From the NCBI GenBank assembly GCA_963969595.1, contig OZ018413.1, positions 7,066,211-7,130,210 of the forward strand: a stretch of 64,000 nucleotides of DNA, read 5' to 3'. Within the stretch, counting starts at the first letter, position 1. Each line of letters begins with the position of its first letter. The notes beneath the pieces are model-generated. The model worked only from the letters and a program-made list of their open reading frames with translations, ran no database searches and was not told the origin of the DNA. Shown one piece after another: positions 1 through 12,728 of this stretch. The DNA comes from Neckera pumila (lineage: Eukaryota; Streptophyta; Bryopsida; Hypnales; Neckeraceae). A program made the translations under genes and the position numbers.

Positions 1-3
1 TGT

Positions 4-82
4 TATGGACAAAATTCAGAGAGGGTGTGTTAAAATGTTAAAAAGAATGTTTATTCCAATCCCTCTCTGAATTTTGTCCATA
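4..82. repeat. 22-bp perfect inverted repeat (hairpin)
   Basis: Bases 4-25 are the exact reverse complement of 61-82, separated by a 35-nt AT-rich spacer. The stem is perfect and stops abruptly at both ends. It could be the two ends of a tiny MITE or a small-RNA hairpin; nothing in the flanks decides this. Confidence 0.7.
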
Positions 83-291
83 GTTTTTGATTGGAGACTC
101 TAAATTGCAAAAGAATTTCTGGAAGTAAGAGTAACTTAATCTTCCAATTTTTCCTTATTGAAAGTTTTTTGAAAAATGTTGTCTTACTATGCTTAAATGG
201 CCTCTGAAGTCTGCTGAATTTGAAAAACACTGAATTTAACTAGCAATAACTAAATGCATAAAAACAAAAACTCACATGTGTGCATATACAT

Positions 292-364
292 GGATGCTTG
301 GTGTGTTGGTAGAGGCCTTGTACTATAAGCAAGGGGTGCAAGGTTTGAACCCCATTGGCACCAC
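292..364 (+). mobile_element. tRNA-like SINE head or degenerate tRNA pseudogene
   Basis: An A-box-like stretch (299-309) and a B-box-like stretch GGTTTGAACCC (342-352) lie 43 nt apart, the spacing found in tRNA genes. Between them, 5 + 5 bases can pair around a 7-nt loop as an anticodon arm, and the segment ends in ACCA. The acceptor and T stems pair poorly, so this is not a working tRNA. A tRNA-derived SINE head is the likeliest reading. Confidence 0.4.
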
Positions 365-899
365 TTGCTTAGGTGGACGCTTGCCTAGGTGGCAGTTTCC
401 TATTGGTTTGTTCGGCTTAGGTGACGGCTTGTCTAGATGGAGACTCCCTATTGGTTTGAATTGCCAGGGTGGCACTTTTGTGATGACGTGGCACTTGCCA
501 CGTGTCAATTTTTGTATGGTCAAATTTCCTTTAAGTTTTTATTTATTTTTCATTCTTGAACTGGCCAAATTAACAAAAGAATCAACACTTTTTTTGTTCA
601 CAAGTGCCCAAATCAATGCGTCCAAATCAACAAAAGAAATCAACACTTTTGTGTTAAATTTTTGTTGATTTGGTTACTATTTTTCTACGAGTGATAGTAT
701 TAATACTTTTAGACAATATGACATTAGGTTCCACATCATCTCTGGGTTGGATTCATGATAAGAATCCCATGTGGCACTACGCACCCACGTGGCACTTACG
801 TGGCTACCACATGGCACACTTTTTCCAATTTTTTAGGCCATATTTTTGGAGACATCGATCTAAAAATAAGGCATGTTTTTCAAATTTTTGCGTGCTTTT

Positions 900-3800
900 G
901 TCATGTCAATCTTGATAGATTTTATTAGACATCAAAGGTGGCATGCCTGATGTCAGCAAAAATGTACTACCACATTTTTCAGCTTGTCCACAAAAACAAA
1001 GGTATCTTATAGTGAACCTTTTCATGTCATTTTGGTGAATATCAAAGCTTATTCAATGCATGATTAGTATACACATTAGAATTTTATCTTGTAAAATGAC
1101 TTCCAAGACAACTCAAATCAATTGGACTCTCCTTCAATTCTTATTTGAAAGTGGAGATAGTTAGCCCTTTAGCAGTTGTATTCATTAGGTACGATGAAGT
1201 TGTGTAGAAATATGGAAAAGTTGTAGGTCTGAATTAGAATGCATGAATCCAAAAGCAGAGAAATTAGCCATAGGATCTACACCTTCAGTGTCACAGCTAG
1301 AAGATGAGGATAACAAAAACGATGTATGGCTTTGACTGTGGAATGGGAGGCGTTGACCAGCATGCGCAGTGCTTGCCATTGTCAGGCAACTCCATTTTGG
1401 GGGGACTGATAGCTTCAAATTATTTTTGGAAAAATATGGAAGTGCTTCAGCTTTCAGTGTATTTGTGGAGGCAAATTTTCAATTGTGGAAACATTCATTA
1501 GTTTGTGAGATGGAGACCTTGTAACCAGCATTACTTAGTGAGAGTTGGAAATGGAGGCTTGTTTGGATAGATGAGTACTTTGTTGGCAACATGATCAACC
1601 TTGAAGATGTCATTTCCAACTGGCCTACCCTCCTAGCCGCCTCCACATTTCAATATTGCCCTCCGTAATGAGACAAAAAAGGTGACGTTCATGTCTTCTT
1701 CCTTGATGGAAGCAGTAGCCATAAAATACATTATCTTCGAACAAAGAATGTGCAAAACCAAATGTGGTCGATATCTCAGCGTCTTCAAGAATTCTGTTGT
1801 TCTGCCATGTGTGCGCTGAAGCTTTAGAAGTTCCCACAAGCAATGGTGCTCACTTCTAAGAATATCCAATGAATTCCTCAAAGAAGGTAGGAAAACTGAA
1901 TTCACTGCAAATGCAACAATCAATTTACATATCAAAATGGAGCAGTTTATTGCCAAACGTTTGTATATAGTAATCTATTTGTCTCCAATGATGGCAGAAG
2001 AGTGTTCTCCACCTCCAAAGACAAGGGCCTGCTGCTATAGACTAGAAGACATTTAACAACATTTGAAAGGCATACTTTGTATCTCACACCCATCGTGTCG
2101 TGCTTGCTCTCCCGTCAATCCTGCTACACTATAAATTGCTGTTGTATAGACCCCCTCCCTAACTACATAAGTAGGAACTGTTGGTCTAGTACGCGAGGTA
2201 GTTTTGTTGAACCTCTAAAGTACACTATATAATGGTGAACATTATAAAAAAAAATTTACTTGATTATCTACTAGAGGTGTCACACTTGTTGAGGTGCTCT
2301 TCAACACTGTACAACCCATAGAGTAATCCAATATCTCACTTTGTGCATTGAAAAAGCAGATGACAATCTCTTGAATTAAAAATTCCTTATGCAAGATTCC
2401 CTTCCTAAAGTGACAAGTGTGATGCTCATGTTCCTTACCGCCTACACTTTCTTTTAATTCATTCCGTCACTGCCGTACTTTTGTAATTTCAAAATATTAT
2501 AATACTTGCTTCTAAAGTTTTCAAGGAATAATGACTCAAGCAAACGTACAAGTGGGCGACAAGAAACCGCTACCTCAGAGCGCCAAATTCTTTTTGTGAT
2601 TTTTGAACACGTCACTAGTTCTATCATTGGGCTCTCAAAAGTTTTTGGAACTCCTAACATCTCTAGCTTTTCATTTTTTCCAAAAATGTTGAGGACATAT
2701 TTGGAGGAGTCTTTATCCATTTCCAACAAAGAACATTTCTACTTCCATCTACAAAAAAGAATAAATAAAAAAACGTCTGTAGTACAATTTTTCTAAGACA
2801 AACGCAAGGCAATTCCAAGTAGGTTTGTTCGGGGGAAAATTCAAATTAGCTTAGTGTTTACGTTAGCTAATGTCACTTTGTAGGTAAATTATGTCGTTAA
2901 TCTTAATGTATTAGGTTATTTGGTATATTTCATACTCTACTTAGGAATGGGAAAGGAGTTCTCTTTCTAATTTCCATCCAATTATAAATATAAATTTCTA
3001 ACCACTAAGTCCGTTTCGGTCTTATCTTAAAATAAGATGTAAATCTAAAGGTATAAACTAAGGGAACCTACATCCACAAATCTCATACTTTGAATTCACT
3101 GAAATATATTACAAATATATTTATTTACAATCTGTATCTCTCAACATATGTATTTGAACTTTGAAAATTCAGTTTAATCGAGAACTCATCACTTGCTTTG
3201 CACAAATATCATCTGGACATCTAAATCGCTTTAAGCGCTAATTTCTCAATTACTTAGAGTAAATGTAACACATACCCTTTCAAGAGATTGAAACAATCAA
3301 AGACATTGCTTTAAGCAAATATATTAACACACAAATGCTTTAAGCAATTCTAAAATTTCCCTTGAGGGATGTATAATATATATATCGCTAAATTAATTAA
3401 AAAATTTAAAATTCTTACCTTTTCAAGATTCCGGTCTTTGTTTGACTATGTATCCTTTCACCTTTAGCTTTAAGCTTTCTCAATTTGCATCACCATATTA
3501 TCTTGAAACCTCTTTTTTTTAAATTGTAATACTAATTCTAAATTATGCTTATTAAATTCACACAATTATACGCAATTGCTAATCAAAGAATTTAAATACA
3601 CATTCAAATATTCAATCATGTACTTATGTCTTCAATTAGAATATCATTTGTTAAACATATGAATAATCATTCAATATTTAGAATGTACAACAATTGTTTA
3701 TGATTGTTCAATGATTTCTATTAACTAGAATTGTAAACTCATGTTCCAACACAAATTAAACCTCAGTCCCTAATTTTGTTTCAAACATACATGTCCATTT

Positions 3801-5480
3801 ATGATACAAAGATATTCCAATCCTTTAAATGGAAATAATTACCAATCACTGGTTAATCATTAATTTGCAAAATAAAATCCAATTTCTAGATCATTCAATT
3901 CCAAACCAAACCTTGGTTTATAAATAATTTTCAATCACTAGAGTTATTAAGTCAACCACTAACTTAATATTTTGTTCCTCTTTACTTCAAATCTTGCTTT
4001 AAGCATTAACACAAAAATTCTTTTAAGAGATAAAATATAACCGATAGACAAAATCTACTCAAAATACAATCAAGCTCTCTTAAAGAGATTCTCCTTTATA
4101 AAATGCTCAAAGCAAAGAATATTTATTCATCACTTAAGTGAATATGAAATTATTCAATTTAATTGATTTAACATTCATAAAATACTCAAAGTAAAATATC
4201 ATCAAAATTCAACTTCATGCTTAAGCAATAATCACTATCACTTAAGTGAATAAAATAACTAAGAATGACACTTATGAATCTATAAATCAATACAAAAAAA
4301 ATAAAAATAAAAACACAATCTCACGCCACAAAAATGCAAGAAAAAATTAAGGAGAGAGAATAATGAGAGAAGAGAAGACTATATATCACAATCCCTCTTC
4401 AAATACCCCTTCCAATCTCTTGATAAAAACCTGTCAAATTCACAACCGCTCGAGCCAAAAAGTCTTTTCATACTTTAACTTCAAATATCACCACATTCAC
4501 ACTTGATTACTCAAAACTTTAAACATTTAATCCATTTCACACTCAAAAGAACAAAATTTAACTAAAAATAAAATTGTCTTAATTACAACGTTTGTCTCTA
4601 TAAGATGCGGTGCTTCACTTCTATGCATCGTCCACATATTGAATGTCGACCCGCTTAGGGGTTAAACACTACTAGAAGGAAGTGGAATGAGGGACGTTTA
4701 AATCTTCATCACTTTTAAATCCATATTATATATGAATGAGTGATAGAATGCTTTGGTTCATTCATCCATAAATATTTTTTTAATCTTTAAAAGATGACCT
4801 TTCTTTATGACCAATTTGATGAAACTGATGTAAAACATATATTTGTTCTAAGGTATTAGCAATAATGGGCAACAAATCCCAAAATAATCAATTTGTGCAT
4901 TAAAGGTTTCAATAATGTAGTAGAGAAAAAAAATTCTTATATAATGGTTTGAATATGTCTTGATGTACCTTGTTTTTTTGAACTAATCATATCATTAGAA
5001 GAAATTTGAACCTTGCATATATAACACTGTTGGATTGCATGCAAATGTGCAATTACAAAAATAAAAAATTAATAAAAAATTAATAAAAAAAATTTGGCCC
5101 ACATGATCACTTGGTATACCACACAGGACTGGAGACTAATTTATTTTCTTAAAACCAAAACCAAAAACCAAAAACTTTTTTTTCCCTTGGATTTGTACAT
5201 CAGCCAAAAGTCAAATGGCCTTCCACAGGGGCAAGATTTTTTTAGGAAAGACTGTTTCATTTCACTTAACTTAAAAGTTAATAAAGTTCATAAATATTGT
5301 ATACATAAAATTTTCATAGTTTTAATAAATTTTCAAAATTTCATATTAAATCTCTTAAAAAAATTAAAAATTTAGAAAGTTCAAATCATACACTTCAATT
5401 TTCCAAATTCATAAATTCATCCATTAAAACTTTATAAATTTTGAAATTTTGAAATTTGAATCATTTACAAATTCATAGAT
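900..5480. other. AT-rich spacer with no recognisable gene
   Basis: I see no open frame with family resemblance, no paired splice signals and no structured repeat apart from short AT-rich motifs. Open stretches around 1625-1956 and 2454-2796 have no recognisable domain and are most simply chance. Confidence 0.5.
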
Positions 5481-6064
5481 TTTTGGGGCCGTTGAAGTTC
5501 AAGATAATCTTTCATACTTCTTTATACAACTCAACTATAAACAGTCTTGTAATTCTCTTCATTTCTAGGTTGTTGACTTCTATCATCTTGACCAATTAAA
5601 CATCCAAAAGTTTAAAATTTTGAAGAAGTTTTGTAAAATTGTAACTTTTAAAAACAATATTGAAATTATAAATCATATAAAATTATATAGAAATCACGGC
5701 ACTACAATGAAATATATCAATGTTGTACGGCAACGACAAGACAGTTTTTTTGAGGATTTTGTCTTTTGATAAAGGCAGAGCCCTAGAGACAATGACAATT
5801 TAAATAAATTTAATTTCAAAACGAGCTTGTTGAGCAATTAAATTCAGAAAACTACAAATTTATGAAGTTTTTGAACCATTATCTAATATGGGAACTTTCA
5901 AAATATTAAAATATTAAAATGATTTTGTAAAATAATAACTTAAAATTTTTTATTGAACTTTCAATCCTATAAATTTCACATCAAGTTACATCTCATCCCA
6001 TACTCATATATTGCATATCAATGTCATATAATGTCATAAAAGCATCCACACCACTATTCTTTAA

Positions 6065-6988
6065 CTCCTAAAGGACCCGAAACGGCGTTTTTTTGGCAAT
6101 ATAGCGATTTTGGGCAGCTCACTACGAATAGAAATTTTATTTTTTTCTTTGAAATTTTCACACAATGTGTGCCCAAGGAGTAGCTTTAAGACCCAAAAAT
6201 TTTCAAGACTTTTGGCTACTCGCTTAAAAAGTTATTAGATGATATGTCATTTTCAACGGTCGATGGGCAGTTTTAAAAATTTCTGAAAAATTACTTTTTA
6301 AAAAGATAAAAAATTTGAAATTGGTTTTCGAGATTTATATATACATGTATAGCTTTGAATTATTTCATTTTGAGTTATGAGATGAAAATTATGAAGTGTT
6401 CTAGTTTGCGGGCAATATGAATTCCCTACTCTAAAATAAACTTTGAAGTCCTTTATTTAACTCAATTTTTAATATTTTTTGAAAACATAAAAGCATAGGA
6501 TGTATATCTTTTATTGCAACATTACAACTGTTGGAATTGACATTTTTCAATTCCATAAATAAATTCTTAACAATTTTGTGTTTTGAATCATTCTCTACTT
6601 CTTTCTACAACCTATTTTTTTCTTATATGTTGTACAATTCCAAATGATTTGAAATTTTTCAAGCATGTAGCCAACTTGCTTTGAAGAATGAATCCAAAGT
6701 GTAACCACAATATTGGACATTTTTTCATTTAAATGTGACCTTGTGAAGTGCAATTGCTTGGTTTTCACAGGGCCAAAAAAAGGGGTTTGTTACTTCAAAT
6801 GCTAATATCTTGCATTCTACAATTTCAAAAATTCTGAAAAAACTTCTACATATTTTCAAATAAGCTTACTACAAGATCCTACAATTACATGTGTCCAAAT
6901 TTGTTTTTTTTCTAAAATTTGGAACTTATACTAGAAATGACAATTTTGGAGCATTTTTGGTGAAAGCATAGTCTTTGACCTTTAGGAA
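6065..6988. mobile_element. TTAA-flanked transposon, family C (piggyBac/Kolobok-like), copy 3
   Basis: A 924-bp non-coding element starts CTCCTAAAGG, ends CCTTTAGGAA, and has TTAA on both sides (6061-6064, 6989-6992). The paralogous repeat near 30789 has a single TTAA and no element, so TTAA is a target-site duplication. No transposase frame is present. Similar elements of 910-924 bp lie at 31743, 32683, 57486 and 59741. Confidence 0.75.
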
Positions 6989-7151
6989 TTAAACATGACT
7001 CACCAAAGCCCATATTGTGGGCTTCCCTACCAAAACTTGAGAGGCCAACGCTCTTGGCCTCCAAATCTATTCTTCAAATGACAAATTGAAAGAATCTTGT
7101 ATTCCCACATTAGGCATCCATTGCGCATGTTTATCTCGTCAAGACAAAAGC

Positions 7152-7184
7152 AATAATAATAATAATAATAATAATAATATTAAT

Positions 7185-7215
<31 letters not shown>

Positions 7216-7362
7216 TTAATAATATTAATAATATTAATAATATTAATAATATTAATAATATTAATAATATTAATAATATTAATAATATTAATAATATTAA
7301 TAATATTAATAATATTAATAATATTAATAATATTAATAATATTAATAATAATAATATTAATA
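7152..7362. repeat. Microsatellite: (AAT)n merging into a 9-bp repeat
   Basis: About 210 bp of AAT trinucleotides pass into a regular 9-bp unit ATTAATAAT repeated more than fifteen times, ending at a poly-T/poly-G run. It reads through as an Asn/Ile open frame, but that is a property of the repeat and not of a gene. Confidence 0.95.
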
Positions 7363-8275
7363 TAGCTTTTTTTTTGGGGGGGGGGGAATTTTAGCTTGAA
7401 ATGGCCTTAATTCAAAATCAATTGATTAAAGACTCACTTTGGTAGCGTGTTCCAATTATACAAGGGCCCTTAACCTTGGTGTGTTTGGGGTCTCATTTGA
7501 AGAGCGTTGACAATTTTTTTTTCTTTTGCCACGTGAATGGACAATGTTTTAAGCCTAGGCATGTCACATATCATTGTGGCCAAGTATTGAGAACTTCATT
7601 GCGAATGCATCCACATCATTGCACATTAAAAGTCACATATTAAGTGGATGATGGAGGGCTGAACAAGCGAGGTTAAGTGCCTAATTGGTAGTGCTTGGTT
7701 GGGCTTGTGCTTAAAACAACTTGCCTACACCTCTCATTTGGTTAAGAGCCTAATTTTGGACAAAGATGTTTGAGCACATTGCAAAGCTGCAAAGTTCCAA
7801 TAAAGGAGAAGGCTGAAAATCTACTTGGGCATTGAGAACCACCCCTACAATTAGCTTTGAAATGGACATGAGGTGGTCCTTAAATTGGCCTCTATAGTCA
7901 TTGAATGGATCTAGAAAAAAAATTACTTATTGCAAGAGCCAATCATACTCCTTGCTTTCCCCATGTCTCTTTACAAGTTGCAAGTGAGCAGTTCATGGAA
8001 GACCTAGGGTTATAAATAGGTGACTACAACACAACTTGTTTGAAAATTCATAAGGAACTCAATAATGCTTTGAAAAATATGAAACCACTCATATTACATT
8101 CCACATCTATTTTTCTTTGTCTAAAAAATGAGCTAAAGATATTCCCATCCAAAGGAAGAGTGGAAGACATGAGAAAGGCAGACCAACCTTTAAATGAGAG
8201 ATTTTTGAGCCTCCTACTTTAGCATAACATTTCCAATACCACATTTTAAAAGACTGCTCAAATGTTGTTTGTAAC

Positions 8276-8368
8276 CACTAGTAGAAAATTTAGTTTCAAC
8301 AGATTTCTGTCAAATTTTGACCGGATCAACGCAACCAAAACAACAAAAAAACTAAATTTTCTACTAAT
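8276..8368. mobile_element. 93-bp CACTA-ended MITE
   Basis: The ends CACTAGTAGAAAATTTAG (left) and the reverse complement of CATTAGTAGAAAATTTAG (right) form near-perfect ~20-bp terminal inverted repeats around a short core. CACTAGTAGAAAA-type ends are typical of plant En/Spm (CACTA) elements and their deletion derivatives. I could not see a clear 3-bp target duplication. Confidence 0.6.
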
Positions 8369-8644
8369 GTACGCACATCTCTAGTAGACCTTGGAAAGAA
8401 GCCAAGACACGTCTCTTGGAAATAAAGCCATCACGATTAAGTCTCCGTGCTCTAAAGGAGATCATCCATTTCCGACCAGCCTTCCATTCTCACAACATAG
8501 GCTGTTTAATTTCCGATCAGCTTAATGTAGGTGACAGCTCACATAGAGCAGGACCAGCAGGAGCAATATAAATGTTTACGAGGTATACATTGAAAGCATA
8601 CAGTGATCACAACATGTACATTGAAAGCCACAATGGTCATTTGT

Positions 8645-9367
8645 AGGGTGATTGCAAGAAACACCTGTACTATTTGTTGCGTTTTGCAACAACACTCATG
8701 ATTTTTCTAGGGTACTTTAAAATTAGAAAAATAAATTTTTAAATTTAAAAAAAAATATGGCTAAAGTATATGCCTTAAGATGAAGATAACCACCAAAAGA
8801 AAAGTGTAGGAAATTTCTCGAAGTAGGAGAATTAGAAAAGTGCCAAAACTTAAGAAAATAGATATTTTGATGTTTAAATTAGTTAAAAATAAGAATTTAA
8901 ATAAAAAAATAAAATAAAAATTGTCCATTTCTAAAAACTCCATGGAGATGGTCATTCACAAGAGAAACCACCAAAAAATATGTTCTATATGTTTCAAAAT
9001 GCAAGCTGAATGAAGCTCACTTTGTGGACTTTTACACCACATAAAATCAAGTATTTGTAAAATTGCTTTGAACCATAGCTATAAGTCTAATAGAAGACCA
9101 TCTCTTCCAAATTTCAACTCCAAATTTGTAGTACTAAATAGTACTACCCCCCCAAATTGGCAAGTGTGACATAATATTGGGGTCTATTATTATATAGTAA
9201 AAAAAATTTCAAATTTTCAAAAAATCAGACAAGGTGTATAATAGTTATAAGTACCTTGTCTATGAATTTGAGCCATTTGGAGTCAAAATTCAAGAGTTAT
9301 AGCCAAAAAACTAATCAACACGCAACGTGTGACAGGAAATAGTACAAGTGTTTCTTGCAATCACCCT
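8645..9367. mobile_element. TIR element of 723 bp, no transposase
   Basis: AGGGTGATTGCAAGAAACAC at the left end is matched in reverse complement at the right end, and the match continues to about 30 bp with few differences. The interior is AT-rich and non-coding. Related sequence including one terminus-like segment occurs near 17200-17640. Confidence 0.6.
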
Positions 9368-10191
9368 GCATTGATTTTGTAACTAGCCTATGGTTGGAAT
9401 AGGTTTGCCTATATATTGAAAATGGGACAAACAGAATCTTTACAAAAAAAACTCATGGTAATTTTGTTTTTTGAGGGAAAAAATGCAAGAAAATTTTGAA
9501 ATCTTTGTGAAATCTATTTCTCTACACGGGGAAACTTTTTCCTCAATCTTCTCAGTATTGTAGATAGGTTAGATTGCTTAAGTGGTCGGAAATGGGCGAT
9601 CATCTTGATAATACCCAGGGGACTTTTTTGAGTAAGGTAATTACATGTAAAATCAACAAAACAAGCAATTCAAGATGGTTCTTATTATTATACTAAAAAC
9701 TTTTTGTGAGGCCTTGTTGGTAGTCAAATGGAGATTCTAGATTCTTTAGAATGCATTTTTGGACATTGTATGAATAAACTATGAATATTCAAAGTGCTAA
9801 AAATAGGTGTTTCTAAAGCTGACCCTAGACTCTCATGAATAGTGGGAGTACATTTTAGGTAAGAATCTCTAGGAGTCAATTTTAGAAAGGGGTGGAAATT
9901 AGGTGTCATTATTGTAGGACGTTAAATCCTCCTGTCCTTTGTAGGCCCTACGGGTTGAATTTACCCCGGAAAAAACGCTAGAATTTTTTATTTGCCAGAA
10001 TTGCTTTTTTCAAAATCTGAATTGATATTTGCAATCAGTGGCCCCAAATTAACTGAAAAGGCTAGTAAGTATCCCTAGACACGACTCAAGTATAGGGGTC
10101 TTTTATTTATTTTTATCCTTGAAAAATCCAAATTTACCCTATTGGGCCCACCAAGGACGGGGATTTAACGTGTTGCGTCGTTACTTTATAA

Positions 10192-10330
10192 GGTAGTATG
10201 CTCTTAAAGCGACCATTTAAGCCTACCTAATTCATCATTGACAATAGAACATACTTCAAGCAACATGTCAGTCCTTCCTAGATAGGGGTCGCAATTAGAA
10301 CACGGTTGATTTTAGATGTAGTTACCTTAG
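10192..10330. mobile_element. Family E terminal fragment(s)
   Basis: AAGGTAGTATGCTC followed by AAAGCGACCATTTAAG matches the right-end region of the family E element at 56391-56697 in reverse complement. A second terminus-like stretch ending ACCTTAGAC lies near 10312-10325. It is probably an internally deleted copy lying just upstream of P450 copy 1. Confidence 0.4.
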
Positions 10331-10432
10331 ACAAAACCAGAGACAATGTGGAGGCAAAAAGTACTTTACTTCATTTCCAAAAGACGTGGCACTTGTGATG
10401 CAAGATAAATAGATAAGAGTAATAAAAGAATC

Positions 10433-10568
10433 CCAAGATATTTTGGACCGTTCCTCAAATGAGCGACTTGTCCGAAGAACCAACTTGCCTTCCTGCCACC
10501 CCAAGATATTCTGCACTGTTCCTCAAACTGGAGACAGCTTGTATGAAGAACCAACTTGCCTTCGTCAC
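10433..10568 (+). repeat. 68-bp tandem duplication in the P450 copy 1 upstream region
   Basis: Two adjacent units start CCAAGATATT (10433 and 10501) and each runs to CCAACTTGCCTTC. Copies 2 and 3 have a single unit at this place. The unit lies 50-190 bp before the start codon, where copy 3 has its TATA box. Neither unit here contains a TATA motif. Confidence 0.75.
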
Positions 10569-10618
10569 AGTCTCGACCGGAGCTCTTAACTTTCCTCAAC
10601 TTCAACTAGGTGCCGGCC

Positions 10619-10648
10619 ATGGCTTCCAGTAGTGAGACTCTAATTTTG
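10619..10648 (+). CDS. P450 copy 1, exon 1 (10 codons)
   Basis: MASSSETLIL followed directly by a GTAAGT donor in phase 0. The same ATG-to-GTAAGT block recurs before copies 2 and 3 and joins in frame to the hydrophobic start of exon 2. Too short to be found by frame length alone; supported by three-way conservation. Confidence 0.7.
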
Positions 10649-12068
10649 GTAAGTGCAACGCCCCTTCTAACTTCCTTCAACTTGTCAATGTTGTCCAGTC
10701 TCCATATAAATCAATCTAGTACTTGATCAATTGGCAAAACGAGCTCGAAATTCATAAGCATCCTCAGTCGGTGAATGTATGCAAGTTTGTTGGGAAAATG
10801 ATGTTGTAATGAAGGTACACTTGCACGATTCTTTGGAAAATGGTGTTTTAATTAACGTACACTTGGCGTTGGTGATGAGGGAGTTCCTATTTGCATGTTC
10901 TCATTTGCGTCGGTGCCAAATTCCGTTTGAAACGCCTGGAGACTCTTGTGTTCATTAAACATTTTTTCTAGCAGTTGTGAGCATTCAGCCTTAGCTTCTC
11001 CACAGTAGATGTCAACTTAAAAGAAACTCAATAGTTTGACTTTTAGTATGGAGAGAGTGTATAGTGCTGTGCAATTCTTGTCCAGATTCTTGCAGCATTT
11101 GGTACGAAAAGAATTTCGTGATTGTGATTGTGCACGAAAAGAATTTCGTGATTCCTTGCCTACGGTGTTGCCGTTCAAGAATGTTGGAATCATGTACAAT
11201 AGTGGTGTCTGGTTTGTAGTTTCAGAATTACACTCCCCACCTATGTCCTGGACGTGGACTTTGAGGAACATTGTAAAGGAAGCTTATCATTCATCGTTCT
11301 CCTGAGGGAATATCAGAAGTCTAGAGCACGTATACGTGTAGAGAGACTGCAGCGTAAAGAGTACGAGAGGTGTTCTGCACTCTCTTTATTCTTGAAGCTT
11401 TTGGGATTTTTGGACTCAAGATTGTGCACAAAACAACCTAGATTTCTTTGTCAAGGGTGTTGAGGACATCTCTTCCACTACGTTGAGAGTCACGAAACAA
11501 CATAGAGGTGTCAAAGCTGGTTTGTTATTTTGGAATAAAATTCCAAAACGTTGTCAGGAGCTCGAAATTTTGGGAAGATCTTGCATTCAATTTGGTACAA
11601 CCCTATGAACTAGAATCATGAGATCTGATGCACAGGAGATAATCTGCAGTTTCCCTTAAGGGGATATTTAAGGTTTCCTAGATGATTTTGCACTTGGAGC
11701 AGGGGAATCCAGGAATCAGAGATACACAGCTCCCTCAATTTTGATTAACTGGCTGAATTCACAACAGAATTTGTCACTTTACAGGACGCGCAGCCTGCAA
11801 CTTAAAAACCTATACCAGTCCGATTTTCTAAATCTGTGAGTGCATTAATGTCGTTTTTGTTACATTGGCGAATGAAATTGGCGTATTCCACGACTTCGGC
11901 ACTTTCAGGCCCCGCGGCTTGAAACGTAAGCCTACACCTGACCTCGTTTGTATGACCTCGTTTGTGTAGCTTTGTGTAGCTTTGTGTCACAATTTCTGGC
12001 ACAGGTCCACGTCAGATGAACGACATTGACGATTTGAACGAAATTGACGCTCCCTTGAATGTTTGCAG

Positions 12069-12360
12069 GGTGTGGCAGTGGCGGTGCTGGTGATCTATGC
12101 AAGCAGGCTGTTATGGAGACGCCAATGCAAGTTGTATGGAAACTTGCCGCCGGGGCCACAAAGCGCTGCCCATTCTAGGGTCGTTGCATTTGTTGGGCAC
12201 TCATCCGCACCGCAACTTGGCGGAGTTGGCTTCGCAGTATGGTCCGCTCATGTCCGTGTGGCGAGCTCGGCAGAGGCAGCCAAAGAGTTTCTCAAGCTCC
12301 AGGATGCCAACTTCGCCTTCCGCCCCTCGATCCGATCTGCCGAAATCCTTCTACCTAGAG
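12069..12360 (+). pseudogene. P450 copy 1, exon 2 with compensating frameshifts
   Basis: Starts after TTTGCAG with GVAVAVLVIYASRL (membrane anchor) and reaches LPPGP, then leaves frame at the inserted base. It returns to frame after the 25-bp deletion as AAKEFLKLQDANFAFRP. Length is 292 nt against 316 in copies 2 and 3, exactly the net -24. It ends in phase 1 before GTGTAC. Confidence 0.85.
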
Positions 12361-12728
12361 GTGTACATTCCCTTCCCCACACACCCCATTTTATATAAGG
12401 AAATCAGAAATTGGAAGAGGGCAGTCCTCAATGCATAAAGCAAGAACGAAAGCTTGCGAAATGGTCGATAATTCCTGGTTAGAATCGAAGAGAACCTGCA
12501 ATCGAAGCTCGAAACCCTAATTCCTGTTTGAAAGCATCGGAGCTCAATATCAGTCCTAATTCGTCAGCGAAGTCCATCCCTAAAAATGTATTAGGGAATT
12601 GCTGGCGGTGCTTAATATGAGATTGAGAGTCCCTTGAAGCAGAAATTCAGGACAAACCGGCCTCAAATCTCAGGTCTGGTATAATTTTGCGGTTATAGGT
12701 TAGAATGTTTCTTTCATTTCTTTCATCA

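Larger units (their letters stand above)
5485..7620. repeat. Dispersed repeat, second copy at about 30235-31260
   Basis: Blocks run in the same order in the two places: the region after the motif TTCAAGAT, the segment around GGCAGAGCC, and the segment beginning CATGACTCACCAAAGC (6995 and 30797). This copy is interrupted by a TTAA-flanked transposon (6065-6988) and a microsatellite. The other copy lacks both and so shows the unoccupied site. Boundaries are approximate; the element type is not recognised. Confidence 0.6.

Noticed and set aside
1625..1956. Overlapping minus-strand open frames of 72 and 107 codons
   Set aside because: No recognisable domain, no splice context and no second copy; frame length alone is not enough in a plant spacer.
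7086..7394. 102-codon Asn/Ile-rich open frame
   Set aside because: It is a translation of the AAT/9-bp microsatellite.
11036..11305. Open frames in P450 intron 1 similar in all three copies
   Set aside because: Both strands and several frames look equally conserved, stops break them at different places, and no domain is recognisable; recent tandem duplication explains the similarity.
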